Below, in pieces: positions 1 to 8,440 of a DNA stretch of 64,000 nucleotides. This DNA is from G965216905 sp965216905. Lineage in GTDB: Bacteria; Actinomycetota; Acidimicrobiia; Spongiisociales; ZC4RG35. How positions within the stretch are numbered: position 1 is the stretch's first letter; the number at the start of each line of letters is the position of its first letter. The stretch covers positions 2,418,001 through 2,482,000 of the forward strand of contig OZ244213.1 of assembly GCA_965216905.1 (NCBI GenBank), in the 5' to 3' direction. Position numbers and translations under genes: made by a program. The notes under the pieces were generated by a model. The model ran no database searches. It had not been told where the DNA came from and saw nothing but the letters and a program-made list of their open reading frames with translations.

Positions 1-115
1 TGAGATTCGACCCGAACACACTCATACGAAGACTCGGGCTCGGCCGGCTCGGAACGGTGTCGGCCGGGCTCGAGGACGCCTTGGGTGCGATCGCCGTCGA
101 CATGCTCGGCTGTGA
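1..115. other. Window edge, possible 3' end of an upstream plus-strand gene
   Basis: A plus-strand frame starting at base 3 is open from the window edge to 287. Its first 35 or so residues (RFDPNTLIRRLGLGRLGTVS onward) look protein-like and vaguely recall the C-terminal helix of MazF/PemK toxins. From about 116 onward the frame is simply antisense to the SLH protein gene. There is no start inside the window, so this cannot be settled here. No RNA gene or repeat is evident. Confidence 0.2.
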
Positions 116-1633
116 TCAGTCGGTTTGGCCTGAATCCGGGTCCACCATCAGTCCGGACACATCGACGGCCTCGAAGGCCGATCCGGGGACGGTCCGCAGC
201 TCCGCCAGGGTCTCGTTGTTCCAGCGCGGGTCCGGCTCGCCCGACACGAACCACGACGAGCCGTTGTCGGCCAGGACGATGCCGTAGCGTTGCATCGCCG
301 CCAGGATGACCTGCACGTCGGGGTGGAAGGTCGAGATGTCGAAGTCGGCCTCGAGGCGGAATCGCTGGCCCATCGGCGGGCGATCCGGATCGTTGGACTG
401 CGAGGCGTGGTGACGGGCCGGCCATACGTGGGCGGCACGGGTGGCGGGTGCGGTGAACCGGAGGGCATGGGCGATCTCGCCGGAGGCCACTTCGTCGTAC
501 CGGACGAGTCCGGGGTAGATCGGCAGTCCGGCGGCATCGGCACTGGTCCATCCGTCGGGTCGCAGCCCAGAAGACTTCAGGTCGAAGACGGCACCCGAGG
601 CGGCCACCCAGCCTCCGGCCTCGTCGGGTGATGCGTCGAAGAGCTCGTACAACGTGCAGGAACTGCGCTCGACCACGATCACGTGCCGGTCGCCGTCTCC
701 GTCTGTGCCGCCCTCGATGGCCGCATCGCTGGGAATGGGATATGGGCCCGGATCGGATTCGTCGCCGTACGCGGTGAAGGCGACCGGAGCCAAGGGAGTG
801 GCACCGTCGGCGACGGTGATCGGGATGCCGATCGGCGAAGACGAGCCCGGAGGCCAGAACCCTGCGCCGAAATCCGGGTGAAGGGTTGCATCGGCGCCGA
901 TGGTGGCCACGTAGGCGTCGGATCGTTCGTCGGCGGGGAGTTGGTCGATGGGAGTGTTCCAGATGTCGTCGGCTGGGAACGCCGCACATGTTGCCGGCCG
1001 GACGCGGGGAATGAGGTACCGCGCCCTCGCCAGGAACGTTGCCATCTCTGCACGCGAGACCGGAGCATCGGGACAGAACCGATCGTTTCGCGGTGGATTG
1101 CATCCCGCCGTGATCCCGGCTGCGGCCAATGCATCGACATCTGCCTCGAAGACGGAGCCCTCGTCGTCGACGAACCGGTCCGGTCCGTCCGTCAGGCCGA
1201 GCGCCCGACGGAGGAAGGCGGCCATCTGTCCACGGGTCACGACCTGTGAAGGGCAGAACATGGTGTTGGTGGGCGGGTTGCAGCCGCGTGTGATCCCGGC
1301 GGATGCGAGGGCCCCGATGTCTCGAACGAAGACCGAGTGATGGGTGTCGGTGAACTCGACCGGCCCGGCGGCGAGGTCGAAGGCTCGAACCAGGAACGCC
1401 GCCATCTGGCCGCGTGTGACCGCTTCCAGTGGGCAGAACCGGGTGTTCTCGGGTGGATCGCACCCTCGGGTCACGCCCACGTCGGCGATGGCTTCGATGG
1501 CTGGAGCGTGGGGAGAGTCATCGATGTCGACGAATCGGGGGGAGTCGGAGCGTCCGACTCCGCTGCGGGCCCCCTGCGGAATCAGGGCGAGCACCAGCAT
1601 CAGGAGGATCAGTGTCTGTCGGCGCAGCGGCAC
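116..1633 (-). CDS. Secreted protein with three SLH-type repeats and a C-terminal extracellular domain
   Basis: Predicted exported protein of 505 aa. I chose the GTG at 1633 because it gives a compact signal peptide (PLRRQ then a hydrophobic stretch to about residue 20); an ATG at 1669 would add 12 residues. Three S-layer-homology-like repeats cover roughly residues 34-205, each carrying the motif V-T/S-R-x-x-M-A-x-F-L and a paired-Cys segment such as GCDPPENTRFC, probably a disulfide. The rest (about 210-505) belongs to a widespread secreted family of unknown function, recognisable by its W-N-T-P, E-S-D-x-G-P-Y-P-I-P, TSADAAGLP and ADNGSSW motifs. SLH repeats usually bind cell-wall polymers, so a surface-attached role is inferred. 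It is transcribed away from the PD-(D/E)XK gene, with which it shares a short upstream region. Confidence 0.8.
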   Translation of the reverse strand: MPLRRQTLILLMLVLALIPQGARSGVGRSDSPRFVDIDDSPHAPAIEAIADVGVTRGCDPPENTRFCPLEAVTRGQMAAFLVRAFDLAAGPVEFTDTHHSVFVRDIGALASAGITRGCNPPTNTMFCPSQVVTRGQMAAFLRRALGLTDGPDRFVDDEGSVFEADVDALAAAGITAGCNPPRNDRFCPDAPVSRAEMATFLARARYLIPRVRPATCAAFPADDIWNTPIDQLPADERSDAYVATIGADATLHPDFGAGFWPPGSSSPIGIPITVADGATPLAPVAFTAYGDESDPGPYPIPSDAAIEGGTDGDGDRHVIVVERSSCTLYELFDASPDEAGGWVAASGAVFDLKSSGLRPDGWTSADAAGLPIYPGLVRYDEVASGEIAHALRFTAPATRAAHVWPARHHASQSNDPDRPPMGQRFRLEADFDISTFHPDVQVILAAMQRYGIVLADNGSSWFVSGEPDPRWNNETLAELRTVPGSAFEAVDVSGLMVDPDSGQTD

Positions 1634-1704
1634 GCCACCAGTTTGCCGGTGAGCGGCGGACGGTTCCATGGAGCCGAGACGGGGGCGGCTACGTTGCAGC
1701 GGTG

Positions 1705-3150
1705 ATGGTGGAAGCGACCCCATACTTGGTGGAGCAGCCGGGAGCGTTGCGCCGGCGCTGGGAGCAGTGCCCGCCCGCCGGTCTTCGTCGAGCGGCAACC
1801 CCGCGCTGGCATCTCGAGCGGTGGAAACGGGTCCGCGAGCTGATCGCCGGCTGGTATTCGGTGGCTGGGACCGGCGGCCCCGGTATCGACGGGCTGATCG
1901 ACGACTTGTGCGGCGACCTCGATCCCGTCCAGCGCGACATCGTCTCCCGGCTCTTCCGCAACTGGACGGCGATGTACCCCGCCGACGACGGCGACGTCGA
2001 CCTGGATCCTCCTCCGGTGTCGGTGTTCGATCACGCTCGCCAGATCGAGCTGACGGTCCGGCCAACGGTCTCGATTCGGCGAAGCCGCGAGATCGAGCAC
2101 GTCCGGCTGCGAACGGGACGAGCGGCCACCAATCCTGACGAGGCAGCCGTCCTGACCGATGGTGCGGGGCCGCACGAGGTGTTCGTCGATGCCCTGGTGT
2201 CGATCGGAGCGGCCGAGGAGATCGTGCGACCCGCCGATGCCGACCGAAGAATCGAAGCGCTGTTCGATCTCGCGGCGGCCGACCGACGGACGGCGTTGCG
2301 TCCCGGACGCTGGTGTTTCGGGTGCGACTCCAGTGCCCGGTGCGGGAGATACCCCGTCTTGGCTCCGGAACGGGTCTACGTCTCGACGCGAGCGATCACC
2401 CTGTCGAAGACACAGCTCGGTGGCATCGGCGAATGTGAGCGCCGGGTGGCTTGGTCGTCCGTGCATCAGATCCCGGGCGGTGACCAGCCGGGGACCTCCG
2501 AGGCGGCGGCGGCCGGGATCAGGTTCCACGAGCTGGTCGCCGCCGCGTCGTTCGCCGAGGATCCACTCGAAGTGCTCGAGGCGCACTGCGCACGGGTCGA
2601 GCCGGCGGCGGCCTCCGAGCTTCGGCGCCTGTGGGCGAATCACCGGACGCTGATCGGCGATGAGCGGGTGGAGGTGCGGAAAACCGAGCTCGCCGCCGGC
2701 CTCACGCTCGTCACCGACGGTCTCCACGTCGATTGGAGGGGGACGGAACGACGGCAGCCGGTGGCCGTGACCTTGATCGGGATTCTCGACATGACAGGGC
2801 GCGAGGCCGATGGCACCCCGGCGGTGATCGAGCACCGAACCGGCCGGTCGGGTGGAGCGGGCGCGCTCGAGCCGGAGCTGTACGCGGCTGCCTCGGTGGC
2901 GCTGGCTTCGCAGTTCGCCCCGCCACCATCCGGCGTGGCCGTCCACTTTCACCACGTCGGCCCCACCGAGCCTGCGTGTCAGCGGATGGTGTTCGACCGG
3001 GAAGACCTGGACACGGCGGAGGTGCAGCTCCGATCGGCCGCAGCCAAAGCCGCCAACTGGCATCCCGTGAATGCGTTGGGCCCGTCGTGGACGGTGGGAG
3101 ATTGGTGCCGCTCGTGTCCGTTCGAGGAGCCGTGCTCAGCCAACCGTTGA
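1705..3150 (+). CDS. PD-(D/E)XK nuclease-family protein with Fe-S-type cysteines and an altered catalytic motif
   Basis: A 481-aa protein resembling the RecB/AddB/Cas4-type nuclease fold. ATG 1705 is preceded by an in-frame GTG at 1702. The C-terminal half shows the family landmarks: Cys244 after an S-K-T-Q-L start, His275 in RFHEL, Asp362 in GILDM, then the motif that is normally D/E-x-K followed by T-G. Here that motif is E376-H377-R378-T-G, so the catalytic Lys is Arg. Cys468, Cys471 and Cys477 at the C-terminus, with Cys244, match the four ligands of the 4Fe-4S cluster in AddB/Cas4-like nucleases. An extra Cys set (204, 207, 213) lies upstream. The N-terminal 200 residues are unrecognised. 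A DNA-binding or nuclease role in repair is likely by fold; activity is uncertain. Its last 15 bases overlap the convergent response regulator gene. Confidence 0.65.
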   Translation: MVEATPYLVEQPGALRRRWEQCPPAGLRRAATPRWHLERWKRVRELIAGWYSVAGTGGPGIDGLIDDLCGDLDPVQRDIVSRLFRNWTAMYPADDGDVDLDPPPVSVFDHARQIELTVRPTVSIRRSREIEHVRLRTGRAATNPDEAAVLTDGAGPHEVFVDALVSIGAAEEIVRPADADRRIEALFDLAAADRRTALRPGRWCFGCDSSARCGRYPVLAPERVYVSTRAITLSKTQLGGIGECERRVAWSSVHQIPGGDQPGTSEAAAAGIRFHELVAAASFAEDPLEVLEAHCARVEPAAASELRRLWANHRTLIGDERVEVRKTELAAGLTLVTDGLHVDWRGTERRQPVAVTLIGILDMTGREADGTPAVIEHRTGRSGGAGALEPELYAAASVALASQFAPPPSGVAVHFHHVGPTEPACQRMVFDREDLDTAEVQLRSAAAKAANWHPVNALGPSWTVGDWCRSCPFEEPCSANR

Positions 3151-3540
3151 TCGCTGTGCGAACTCGGTGACCTTCTCGACGAGTCGTTGCGGCGGATACG
3201 GCTTGGTCAGGTAGGCGTCCGCACCTGCCTCCAAACCGCGGGCGATCTCGTCGTGGTGACCCAGGGCGCTGATCAACACCACCGCGGCACGCGGATCGAC
3301 CGCACGGACGAGTCGGGTGAGTTCCAGCCCGTCGATCGACGGCAGCATCACATCGAAGACATAGACGTCATGGCCGTCGTCGAGTTGGTCGAGCGCCCGG
3401 CGGCCGTCCCGAAGGCTGGTCACTCGGTATCCGGCCCGTACGAGGGTTATCTCACCCATCTTGCGTAGGTCGTCGTTGTCCTCCACGAGCAGCACTCGCG
3501 GGCTGAAGCCAGCTCCCAGTTCGCCCATTGATCGATTCAT
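3136..3540 (-). CDS. Single-domain response regulator
   Basis: A receiver (REC) domain protein of 134 aa with no output domain. The acidic pair Glu20/Asp21, the phospho-acceptor Asp63 (in YVFDVMLPSIDG), Ser91 and the conserved Lys113 (LTKPYPP) are all present, so it should be phosphorylatable. The ATG at 3540 is preferred over an internal ATG at 3528; neither has a clear ribosome binding site. It diverges from the CHASE-domain histidine kinase at 3649, 108 bp away, which is its probable partner. Stand-alone receivers commonly act through protein contacts or as phosphorelay intermediates; which applies here is not visible. Its 3' end overlaps the end of the nuclease-family gene by 15 bp. Confidence 0.88.
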   Translation of the reverse strand: MNRSMGELGAGFSPRVLLVEDNDDLRKMGEITLVRAGYRVTSLRDGRRALDQLDDGHDVYVFDVMLPSIDGLELTRLVRAVDPRAAVVLISALGHHDEIARGLEAGADAYLTKPYPPQRLVEKVTEFAQRSTVG

Positions 3541-3648
3541 CGGATGGTCGATGGCCGATCCTGAGCGATAATCGCGCAGCGACGAACAGCAGCGGGCCGA
3601 GTCGATCGGCCGTTCAAGATTCCCACCGCTGAGGTCGACAATGGTCTT

Positions 3649-5382
3649 ATGTCGACACGCGCTTGGCGCGGTCCATCGAGCCGCGGAACGGCCACGGTGG
3701 TCGCCGTTGCCGGACTGGCCCTCACTTTCCTCGCCGCGTACACGGTCCACACCTCCGCCGAAGTCCGCCGACAATCGGAGTTGATCGATCGGAGCGAGGC
3801 GGCCGAGGACGTCGTTGCCGGGGAACTGCACGACATCGTCACGTCTGCGAGGGCGGTCGCGGCAGTGGTGTCCGCCGATCCCGCCATCGGTCCGGAGGCC
3901 TATGCGAACGCCGTCGACTCCATCGTGGACCGCCGGAGCCTGGGTGTCGTCACCGGGCTCAACCTCGTCGAGTATGTGCCGGAGGGCACTTTTGCGGAGT
4001 TCGAGGCCGACGTTCGCTCGACCGATCCGGCGTTCTCGGTTCATCCCCAGGAACCGGAAGGCAGCGCCGGGATCATCACGTACGTGCATCCGCAAGCGGT
4101 GAATGCGGCCGCCAGCGGTTTTGACACGTTCACCAATCCTGCCGCCCGGGCAGCGCTCGAAGCCGCCCGGGTCACCGGGCTGGCGACGATGACCGACGGT
4201 CTTCGGCTCGTCCAGGAGACGGGTGAGCAGACGGGGGTCGTGATCTATGTCCCGATCGAGCGACTGGACGATGGAGAGTTCCACGGATGGGTGTCGACCG
4301 TGATTCGAGGACAGCAATTCCTCTCCGGCCTCGACTTCGAAGGGCTCGATCTGGCGATCCGCGTCGTCGATGAGTCGGGCGAAGGCCCACGCATGATCGG
4401 AGCGGTGCCCGCCGCCACTCCGTTCGAAGACGCAGCCATGCAGCGCACGCTGAACCTGTACGGCCAGACGTGGACTTTGGACGTGGTCGAGACGGGTGGG
4501 CTCCTCAACCGGGCTTTCTGGACGCTCGAGACGGTCACGCTGCTGGCTGGTCTGGCAATCACTGCACTCACGACCCTGCTCGTCATCCAGATCGGGCGGC
4601 GCGAGGAGCACGCGCAGCAGATGGTGGAGAAGGCGACCGTGGAGCTGCGGGCCGCCAACGAAGAGCTCACTGCCGCGGATCGGGTCAAGGACGATTTCCT
4701 CGCCGTTGTCTCACACGAGTTCCGGACGCCGCTCACGGTCATCAGAGGATCGGCCGAGATGCTGACCGACGAGGGGGTTCCTCCCGAGATGCAGGCCGAA
4801 CTCCTCGGTCGTATCACCTCCAACGCCAACCGACTGACCGCCATGGTCGGAGACCTGCTGGTCGCCGCCCGGTTGGACGGCGGGAAGCTCCGGGCCTTTC
4901 CTCAAGTCGTTCCGCTGGCCGCCACCGTCGACATGGTCATCGAAGAACTCGGGGAACTCGCCGCCGGCGTCGAGAACCACGTCGACACCGAAGCCGTCCT
5001 CGTCGCCGATCGCTTCCACTTCGAACGGATCGTCTCCAACCTCCTCTCCAACGCGCACAAATACGGAGAGGCACCGGTCGTCGTTTCTGGTCGTGCGGAC
5101 GGCGCGGTCTTCGAGGTCTCCGTCCGTGACCACGGGGCCGGTGTGTCTCCGGACATGGAACAGCGGCTCTTCGGAGCCTTCGAGGAGGGCAGCTCGGTGT
5201 CCGGCCGTCGCCCGGTTGGCGTGGGGCTCGGCCTCAACATCGTGAAGCGCCTCGCACAGCTCAATGGCGGCGACGTCGTTTATCGCCGAGCTGCACCCGG
5301 GGCGGAGTTCGTGATCCGGCTTCCCTCCCAGCCTCCCGCAGTTCTTGCCGTCGATCAGGAGCCGGTAGCGTCTCGGGCATGA
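3649..5382 (+). CDS. CHASE-domain sensor histidine kinase
   Basis: A membrane sensor kinase of 577 aa. A first membrane span covers about residues 15-33, followed by an extracellular CHASE-type domain (about 70-250, with the characteristic Y-V-P and P-E-G-S-A-G-I-I-T-Y segments) that senses small ligands in other proteins. A second span lies at about 290-312, then a short coiled coil. The HisKA dimerisation helix contains His356 in SHEFRTPLT. A HATPase_c domain has the N box (NLLSNAHKYGE), G1 (DHGAGVSP) and G2 (GVGLGLNIV) boxes. All catalytic motifs are intact. The ligand cannot be told from sequence. The neighbouring divergent receiver protein is the likely phospho-acceptor. The stop codon overlaps the start of the acyl-CoA dehydrogenase (ATGA), so the two genes are probably co-translated. 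Confidence 0.93.
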   Translation: MSTRAWRGPSSRGTATVVAVAGLALTFLAAYTVHTSAEVRRQSELIDRSEAAEDVVAGELHDIVTSARAVAAVVSADPAIGPEAYANAVDSIVDRRSLGVVTGLNLVEYVPEGTFAEFEADVRSTDPAFSVHPQEPEGSAGIITYVHPQAVNAAASGFDTFTNPAARAALEAARVTGLATMTDGLRLVQETGEQTGVVIYVPIERLDDGEFHGWVSTVIRGQQFLSGLDFEGLDLAIRVVDESGEGPRMIGAVPAATPFEDAAMQRTLNLYGQTWTLDVVETGGLLNRAFWTLETVTLLAGLAITALTTLLVIQIGRREEHAQQMVEKATVELRAANEELTAADRVKDDFLAVVSHEFRTPLTVIRGSAEMLTDEGVPPEMQAELLGRITSNANRLTAMVGDLLVAARLDGGKLRAFPQVVPLAATVDMVIEELGELAAGVENHVDTEAVLVADRFHFERIVSNLLSNAHKYGEAPVVVSGRADGAVFEVSVRDHGAGVSPDMEQRLFGAFEEGSSVSGRRPVGVGLGLNIVKRLAQLNGGDVVYRRAAPGAEFVIRLPSQPPAVLAVDQEPVASRA

Positions 5383-6521
5383 AGCTGATCTATGAGTCAG
5401 ACGATCTTGCAGCCATCCGTGCCCAGGCGCGACGGTTCGTGGAGGAGCAGATCGTCCCCCGCGCCGAGGAATGGGAGCGTGCTGGGTCCGTCCCGCGCGA
5501 GGTACTCCGCCAAATGGGTGATCTCGGGTTCTTCGCGCTGCGCGTTCCCGAATCCCACGGTGGTCTCGGTCTGGGGGAGCTGGCGTCACTGGTTCTGGCC
5601 GAAGAGCTCGGACGATCGACGTTCGGGGGATTCTCGGCGACCGCCCTCGTCCACACCGATCTGGCCATGCCATATCTCCTCAACTACGGCTCCGATGTAC
5701 AACTCGACCGTTGGGTTCCGGACCTCCTCTCCGGCTCGATCCTGACCGCGATTGCGGTGACCGAACCGGATGCCGGGTCCGACGTCGGTTCGATTCGCAC
5801 TTCGGCCCGTCGGGATGGTGAAGGGTGGATTCTCAACGGCACGAAGATGTTCATCACCAACGGTGTCTCGGCAGACCTGGTGTTCGTGGCCGCAAAGACC
5901 GATCCGGACGCCCGCTCGTCGCGGAGTATCTCGATCTTGGCGGTCGAGAAGGAGATGGACGGTTTCACCGTGAGCCGATCACTCGACAAGATGGGATGGC
6001 GCTCCTCCGACACCGCTGAGCTGGTGTTCGCCGACTGCTGGGTTCCGGACACCCATGTGATCGGCGAGGTCAATCACGGCTTCTACGCGATCATGAACAA
6101 CTTCCAGAACGAGCGATTGGTCTTGGCCGGGATGGCTTTGGGTGAGATGGCCCGGGCGCTCGAGCTGACGGTGTCGCACGTCAGAGAGCGGCGGGCGTTC
6201 GGAGCTCCGTTGTGGGAGAAGCAGGCGGTTCGCCAGCGGTTGGCGACTCGAGCCGCCGAACTCGATGCCGCTCGGACGCTCACCTATCACGCCGCATGGC
6301 TCCGCGAGAGCGGACACGACGCCGTCGCAGCCGTATCCAAGGTCAAGGCGTTCGTCGGAGAACTGACGAACCGGCTGATGTATGACTGCGTCCAGTTCCA
6401 CGGTGGGATGGGATATATCTCGGAGACCGCCATCGAGCGGATGTACCGCGACGCCCGGATCCATTCGATCGGTGGAGGAGCCACCGAGGTGATGCTGGAC
6501 GAGGTCGCCAAGCGAATGTGA
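5379..6521 (+). CDS. Acyl-CoA dehydrogenase
   Basis: A flavin-dependent acyl-CoA dehydrogenase of 380 aa, the usual family length, catalysing alpha,beta-dehydrogenation of an acyl-CoA with electrons passed to ETF. The N-terminal helical domain, the middle beta domain (ITNG and AVTEPDAGSD motifs, which contact FAD and substrate) and the C-terminal helical domain (QFHGGMGYISE, then RIHSIGGGATEV) are all present. The Glu in GGGATEV lies where the catalytic base of the short- and medium-chain enzymes sits, but the exact substrate cannot be assigned. The ATG overlaps the histidine kinase stop by 4 nt, so expression is probably coupled to the sensor. Confidence 0.93.
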   Translation: MKLIYESDDLAAIRAQARRFVEEQIVPRAEEWERAGSVPREVLRQMGDLGFFALRVPESHGGLGLGELASLVLAEELGRSTFGGFSATALVHTDLAMPYLLNYGSDVQLDRWVPDLLSGSILTAIAVTEPDAGSDVGSIRTSARRDGEGWILNGTKMFITNGVSADLVFVAAKTDPDARSSRSISILAVEKEMDGFTVSRSLDKMGWRSSDTAELVFADCWVPDTHVIGEVNHGFYAIMNNFQNERLVLAGMALGEMARALELTVSHVRERRAFGAPLWEKQAVRQRLATRAAELDAARTLTYHAAWLRESGHDAVAAVSKVKAFVGELTNRLMYDCVQFHGGMGYISETAIERMYRDARIHSIGGGATEVMLDEVAKRM

Positions 6522-6525
6522 GGGA

Positions 6526-6903
6526 TCAGTGGCCGGCTCGTTCCCGGGCCGCTTCCCGTTCGGCCGGTTCCAGCGGGTGATACGACAGCTCGACTGCCGA
6601 CCAGATCGACTTCGACCAGGGATAGAACAGAACCGGCGTGGTGAGCGCCACGATCGACGTCACCACCAGGATTCCGGTCCAGGGAGGGGTCGGCCAGAAC
6701 AGGACCCAGCCACCGACGAACACGGCCAGCATCGCCGCGAAGGTGACGGTGGTCCCGATGATCATGGCGCCCACCCAGTAACCGGACTCGCGCTCGAACG
6801 CGAACCCACACGATTCGCAGGCGTCGGCCACCATCGCCCATCGGCGGAAGAACCGACCGGCGCCGCAGCGCGGACACCGCCGGGCGAGAGCCCGGGCCAC
6901 CAT
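6526..6903 (-). CDS. DUF983 family membrane protein
   Basis: A small protein of 125 aa with an N-terminal zinc ribbon (CPRCG then CESCG, two CxxC pairs) and two hydrophobic spans (roughly residues 50-70 and 75-95), the standard arrangement of DUF983. The function of the family is unknown. The ATG at 6903 places the zinc ribbon close to the N-terminus as in relatives; the frame itself extends to 6999 but would run into the pdxH promoter. It lies convergent to the acyl-CoA dehydrogenase (4 bp apart) and divergent from pdxH. Confidence 0.8.
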   Translation of the reverse strand: MVARALARRCPRCGAGRFFRRWAMVADACESCGFAFERESGYWVGAMIIGTTVTFAAMLAVFVGGWVLFWPTPPWTGILVVTSIVALTTPVLFYPWSKSIWSAVELSYHPLEPAEREAARERAGH

Positions 6904-6990
6904 CGTGGGCAGTTTCGCGGATGGATCTCGCACGGGACGCAGGCTATCTCGGCTCCGACGTGATCGAACCGGTGAACCCGGATCGCGGAG

Positions 6991-7003
6991 TAGCGTCACT
7001 CGA
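6991..7003 (+). promoter_or_regulatory. Leaderless-type -10 element for pdxH
   Basis: TAGCGT at 6991-6996 lies 7 nt before the GTG start at 7004. There is no Shine-Dalgarno sequence, which fits transcription beginning at or next to the start codon. Confidence 0.5.
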
Positions 7004-7624
7004 GTGGACAGATATCGCCGCGACTACGAGGCCGAACCGTTCGGCATCCGCGACACCGATCCGAACCCGGTGACCCAGTTTCGAGCCTGGTTCGACCAAG
7101 CCGCGGCCGTCGTCGGAAGCGAGCCGAACGCGATGGTTCTCGCGACCGCAGGAGCCGACGGGCGACCGGCGGCCCGCGTCGTGTTGCTGAAGGACTTCGA
7201 CGAGTCGGGCTTCGTGTTCTTCACCAACCGGATGAGCGCCAAGGGTCGAGAGCTCGCCACCAACCCGCAGGCGGCATTGTGCTTCTACTGGCCGGAGACG
7301 CACCGACAGGTGCGGATCGAGGGCTCGGTCACGGAGGTCGAGGAAGCGGTCTCTGACGTCTACTTTGCGACACGGCCGCTCGAGGCTCGTATCGCGGCGG
7401 TCGCCTCTCCCCAGAGTTCCGTCATCCCGGATCGGGTGTGGCTGGAGCAGCGCATCGCCGAGGTCGCCGCCACCGGGGCGCCCGAACGCCCCCGTCACTG
7501 GGGCGGATACCGGGTCACGCCCGACCGCTTCGAGTTCTGGCAGGGGAGAGAGAGCCGGCGTCACGATCGGGTGGCCTATCGATGGGCCGGCGACGAATGG
7601 ATTCGCGAGCGATTGGCGCCATGA
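7004..7624 (+). CDS. pdxH: Pyridoxine/pyridoxamine 5'-phosphate oxidase
   Basis: FMN-dependent oxidase of 206 aa that converts pyridoxine or pyridoxamine 5'-phosphate to pyridoxal 5'-phosphate in the vitamin B6 salvage and final biosynthetic step. FMN- and PLP-contacting segments are present: RVVLLKDFDESGFVFFTN, a CFYWPETHRQVRIEG segment, and the C-terminal WGGYRVTP with FEFWQGRESRRHDR. The GTG at 7004 (VDRYRRDYE) is chosen over the upstream open frame because family N-termini begin here and a -10 box sits 7 nt upstream. The length is typical. It is a stand-alone gene, divergent from the DUF983 gene. Confidence 0.94.
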   Translation: MDRYRRDYEAEPFGIRDTDPNPVTQFRAWFDQAAAVVGSEPNAMVLATAGADGRPAARVVLLKDFDESGFVFFTNRMSAKGRELATNPQAALCFYWPETHRQVRIEGSVTEVEEAVSDVYFATRPLEARIAAVASPQSSVIPDRVWLEQRIAEVAATGAPERPRHWGGYRVTPDRFEFWQGRESRRHDRVAYRWAGDEWIRERLAP

Positions 7625-7647
7625 GCCGTGGGGTTCGATGAACCCCA

Positions 7648-7661
7648 TAGACTCCGTCGCC
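7648..7661 (+). promoter_or_regulatory. Leaderless-type -10 element for the MBL-fold gene
   Basis: TAGACT at 7648-7653 precedes the ATG at 7662 by 8 nt. This supports the start at 7662 over the in-frame ATG at 7638. Confidence 0.45.
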
Positions 7662-8411
7662 ATGCGATTACGTGTCCTCGGAGCGAACGGGACCTACCCG
7701 TCACCCGGCCGGCCGGGCTCCGGCTTCGTGGTCGAGCACGGACCGGTTCGTGTCTGGCTGGACGCCGGACCGTGCACCTTCGCCGCCTTGTGGTCGGAGT
7801 TGGATCCCGACGACCTGGACGCGGTGATCGTCTCGCATCGTCATCCCGACCACTCGATCGATCTGTTGTCGGCCTACCACGCCTTTGCGTTCGGGCGGCT
7901 CACCCGTCGGCGCATCCCGGTCTTCACCACCGCAGACGCCATCGCGGCGCTCCGGAACTTCGCCGGCTCCGACGGGGACACCGACCATCCCCTGGAGCAG
8001 GTGTTCGACTTCCGTCCAACGGTCGGCGGTGCCGTCGAGACGATTGGAGACGTGACGGTCCGCTTCGCCGAGACCACGCACAGCGTGCCGAACCTGGCAT
8101 GCCGATTCGAGGCGGGCGGCAAGGTCCTCGTGTATACGGGCGACACCGGGCCGGCCGGTGATTGGACGGCGTTGGCCGACGGCGCACACGTCCTGGTTTC
8201 GGAGGCGTCCCTCCAGGATGGCTCTCAGCCGTTCGAGTACCACCTGACGGCCCGGGAGGCCGGCCAGATCGCCCGGAGCCGCCGGGTGCAGCGGCTGGTC
8301 CTCAGTCACGTTCCACCCCACCTCGACCCGGCGGTTTCGATCGCCGAATGTGAGTCGACCTTCGATCGGCCCGTGACGCTGGCCGTCCCTGGAGCGGTCA
8401 TCGACGTGTGA
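7662..8411 (+). CDS. MBL-fold hydrolase, Rv1339-like (possible cyclic-nucleotide phosphodiesterase)
   Basis: A metallo-beta-lactamase-fold protein of 249 aa. The di-metal motif H59-x-H61-x-D63-H64 (SHRHPDHS) is intact, with later ligands in TTHS, YTGDTG and SHVPPH. Position and sequence style match the Rv1339 family, which sits just upstream of rph-rdgB in many actinobacteria and has been reported to include an atypical class II cAMP phosphodiesterase; that specificity is transferred by context, not seen here. The reading frame ends within the upstream leader of rph. It could also be a generic RNase Z-like hydrolase. Confidence 0.8.
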   Translation: MRLRVLGANGTYPSPGRPGSGFVVEHGPVRVWLDAGPCTFAALWSELDPDDLDAVIVSHRHPDHSIDLLSAYHAFAFGRLTRRRIPVFTTADAIAALRNFAGSDGDTDHPLEQVFDFRPTVGGAVETIGDVTVRFAETTHSVPNLACRFEAGGKVLVYTGDTGPAGDWTALADGAHVLVSEASLQDGSQPFEYHLTAREAGQIARSRRVQRLVLSHVPPHLDPAVSIAECESTFDRPVTLAVPGAVIDV

Positions 8412-8440
8412 GTCGAGGACCGACCTGTCAGGATGGGTCG

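Noticed and set aside
3..287. Plus-strand open frame from the window edge, MazF-tail-like at first
   Set aside because: No start is in the window and most of it is antisense to the SLH protein gene. The resemblance is too short to name a product.
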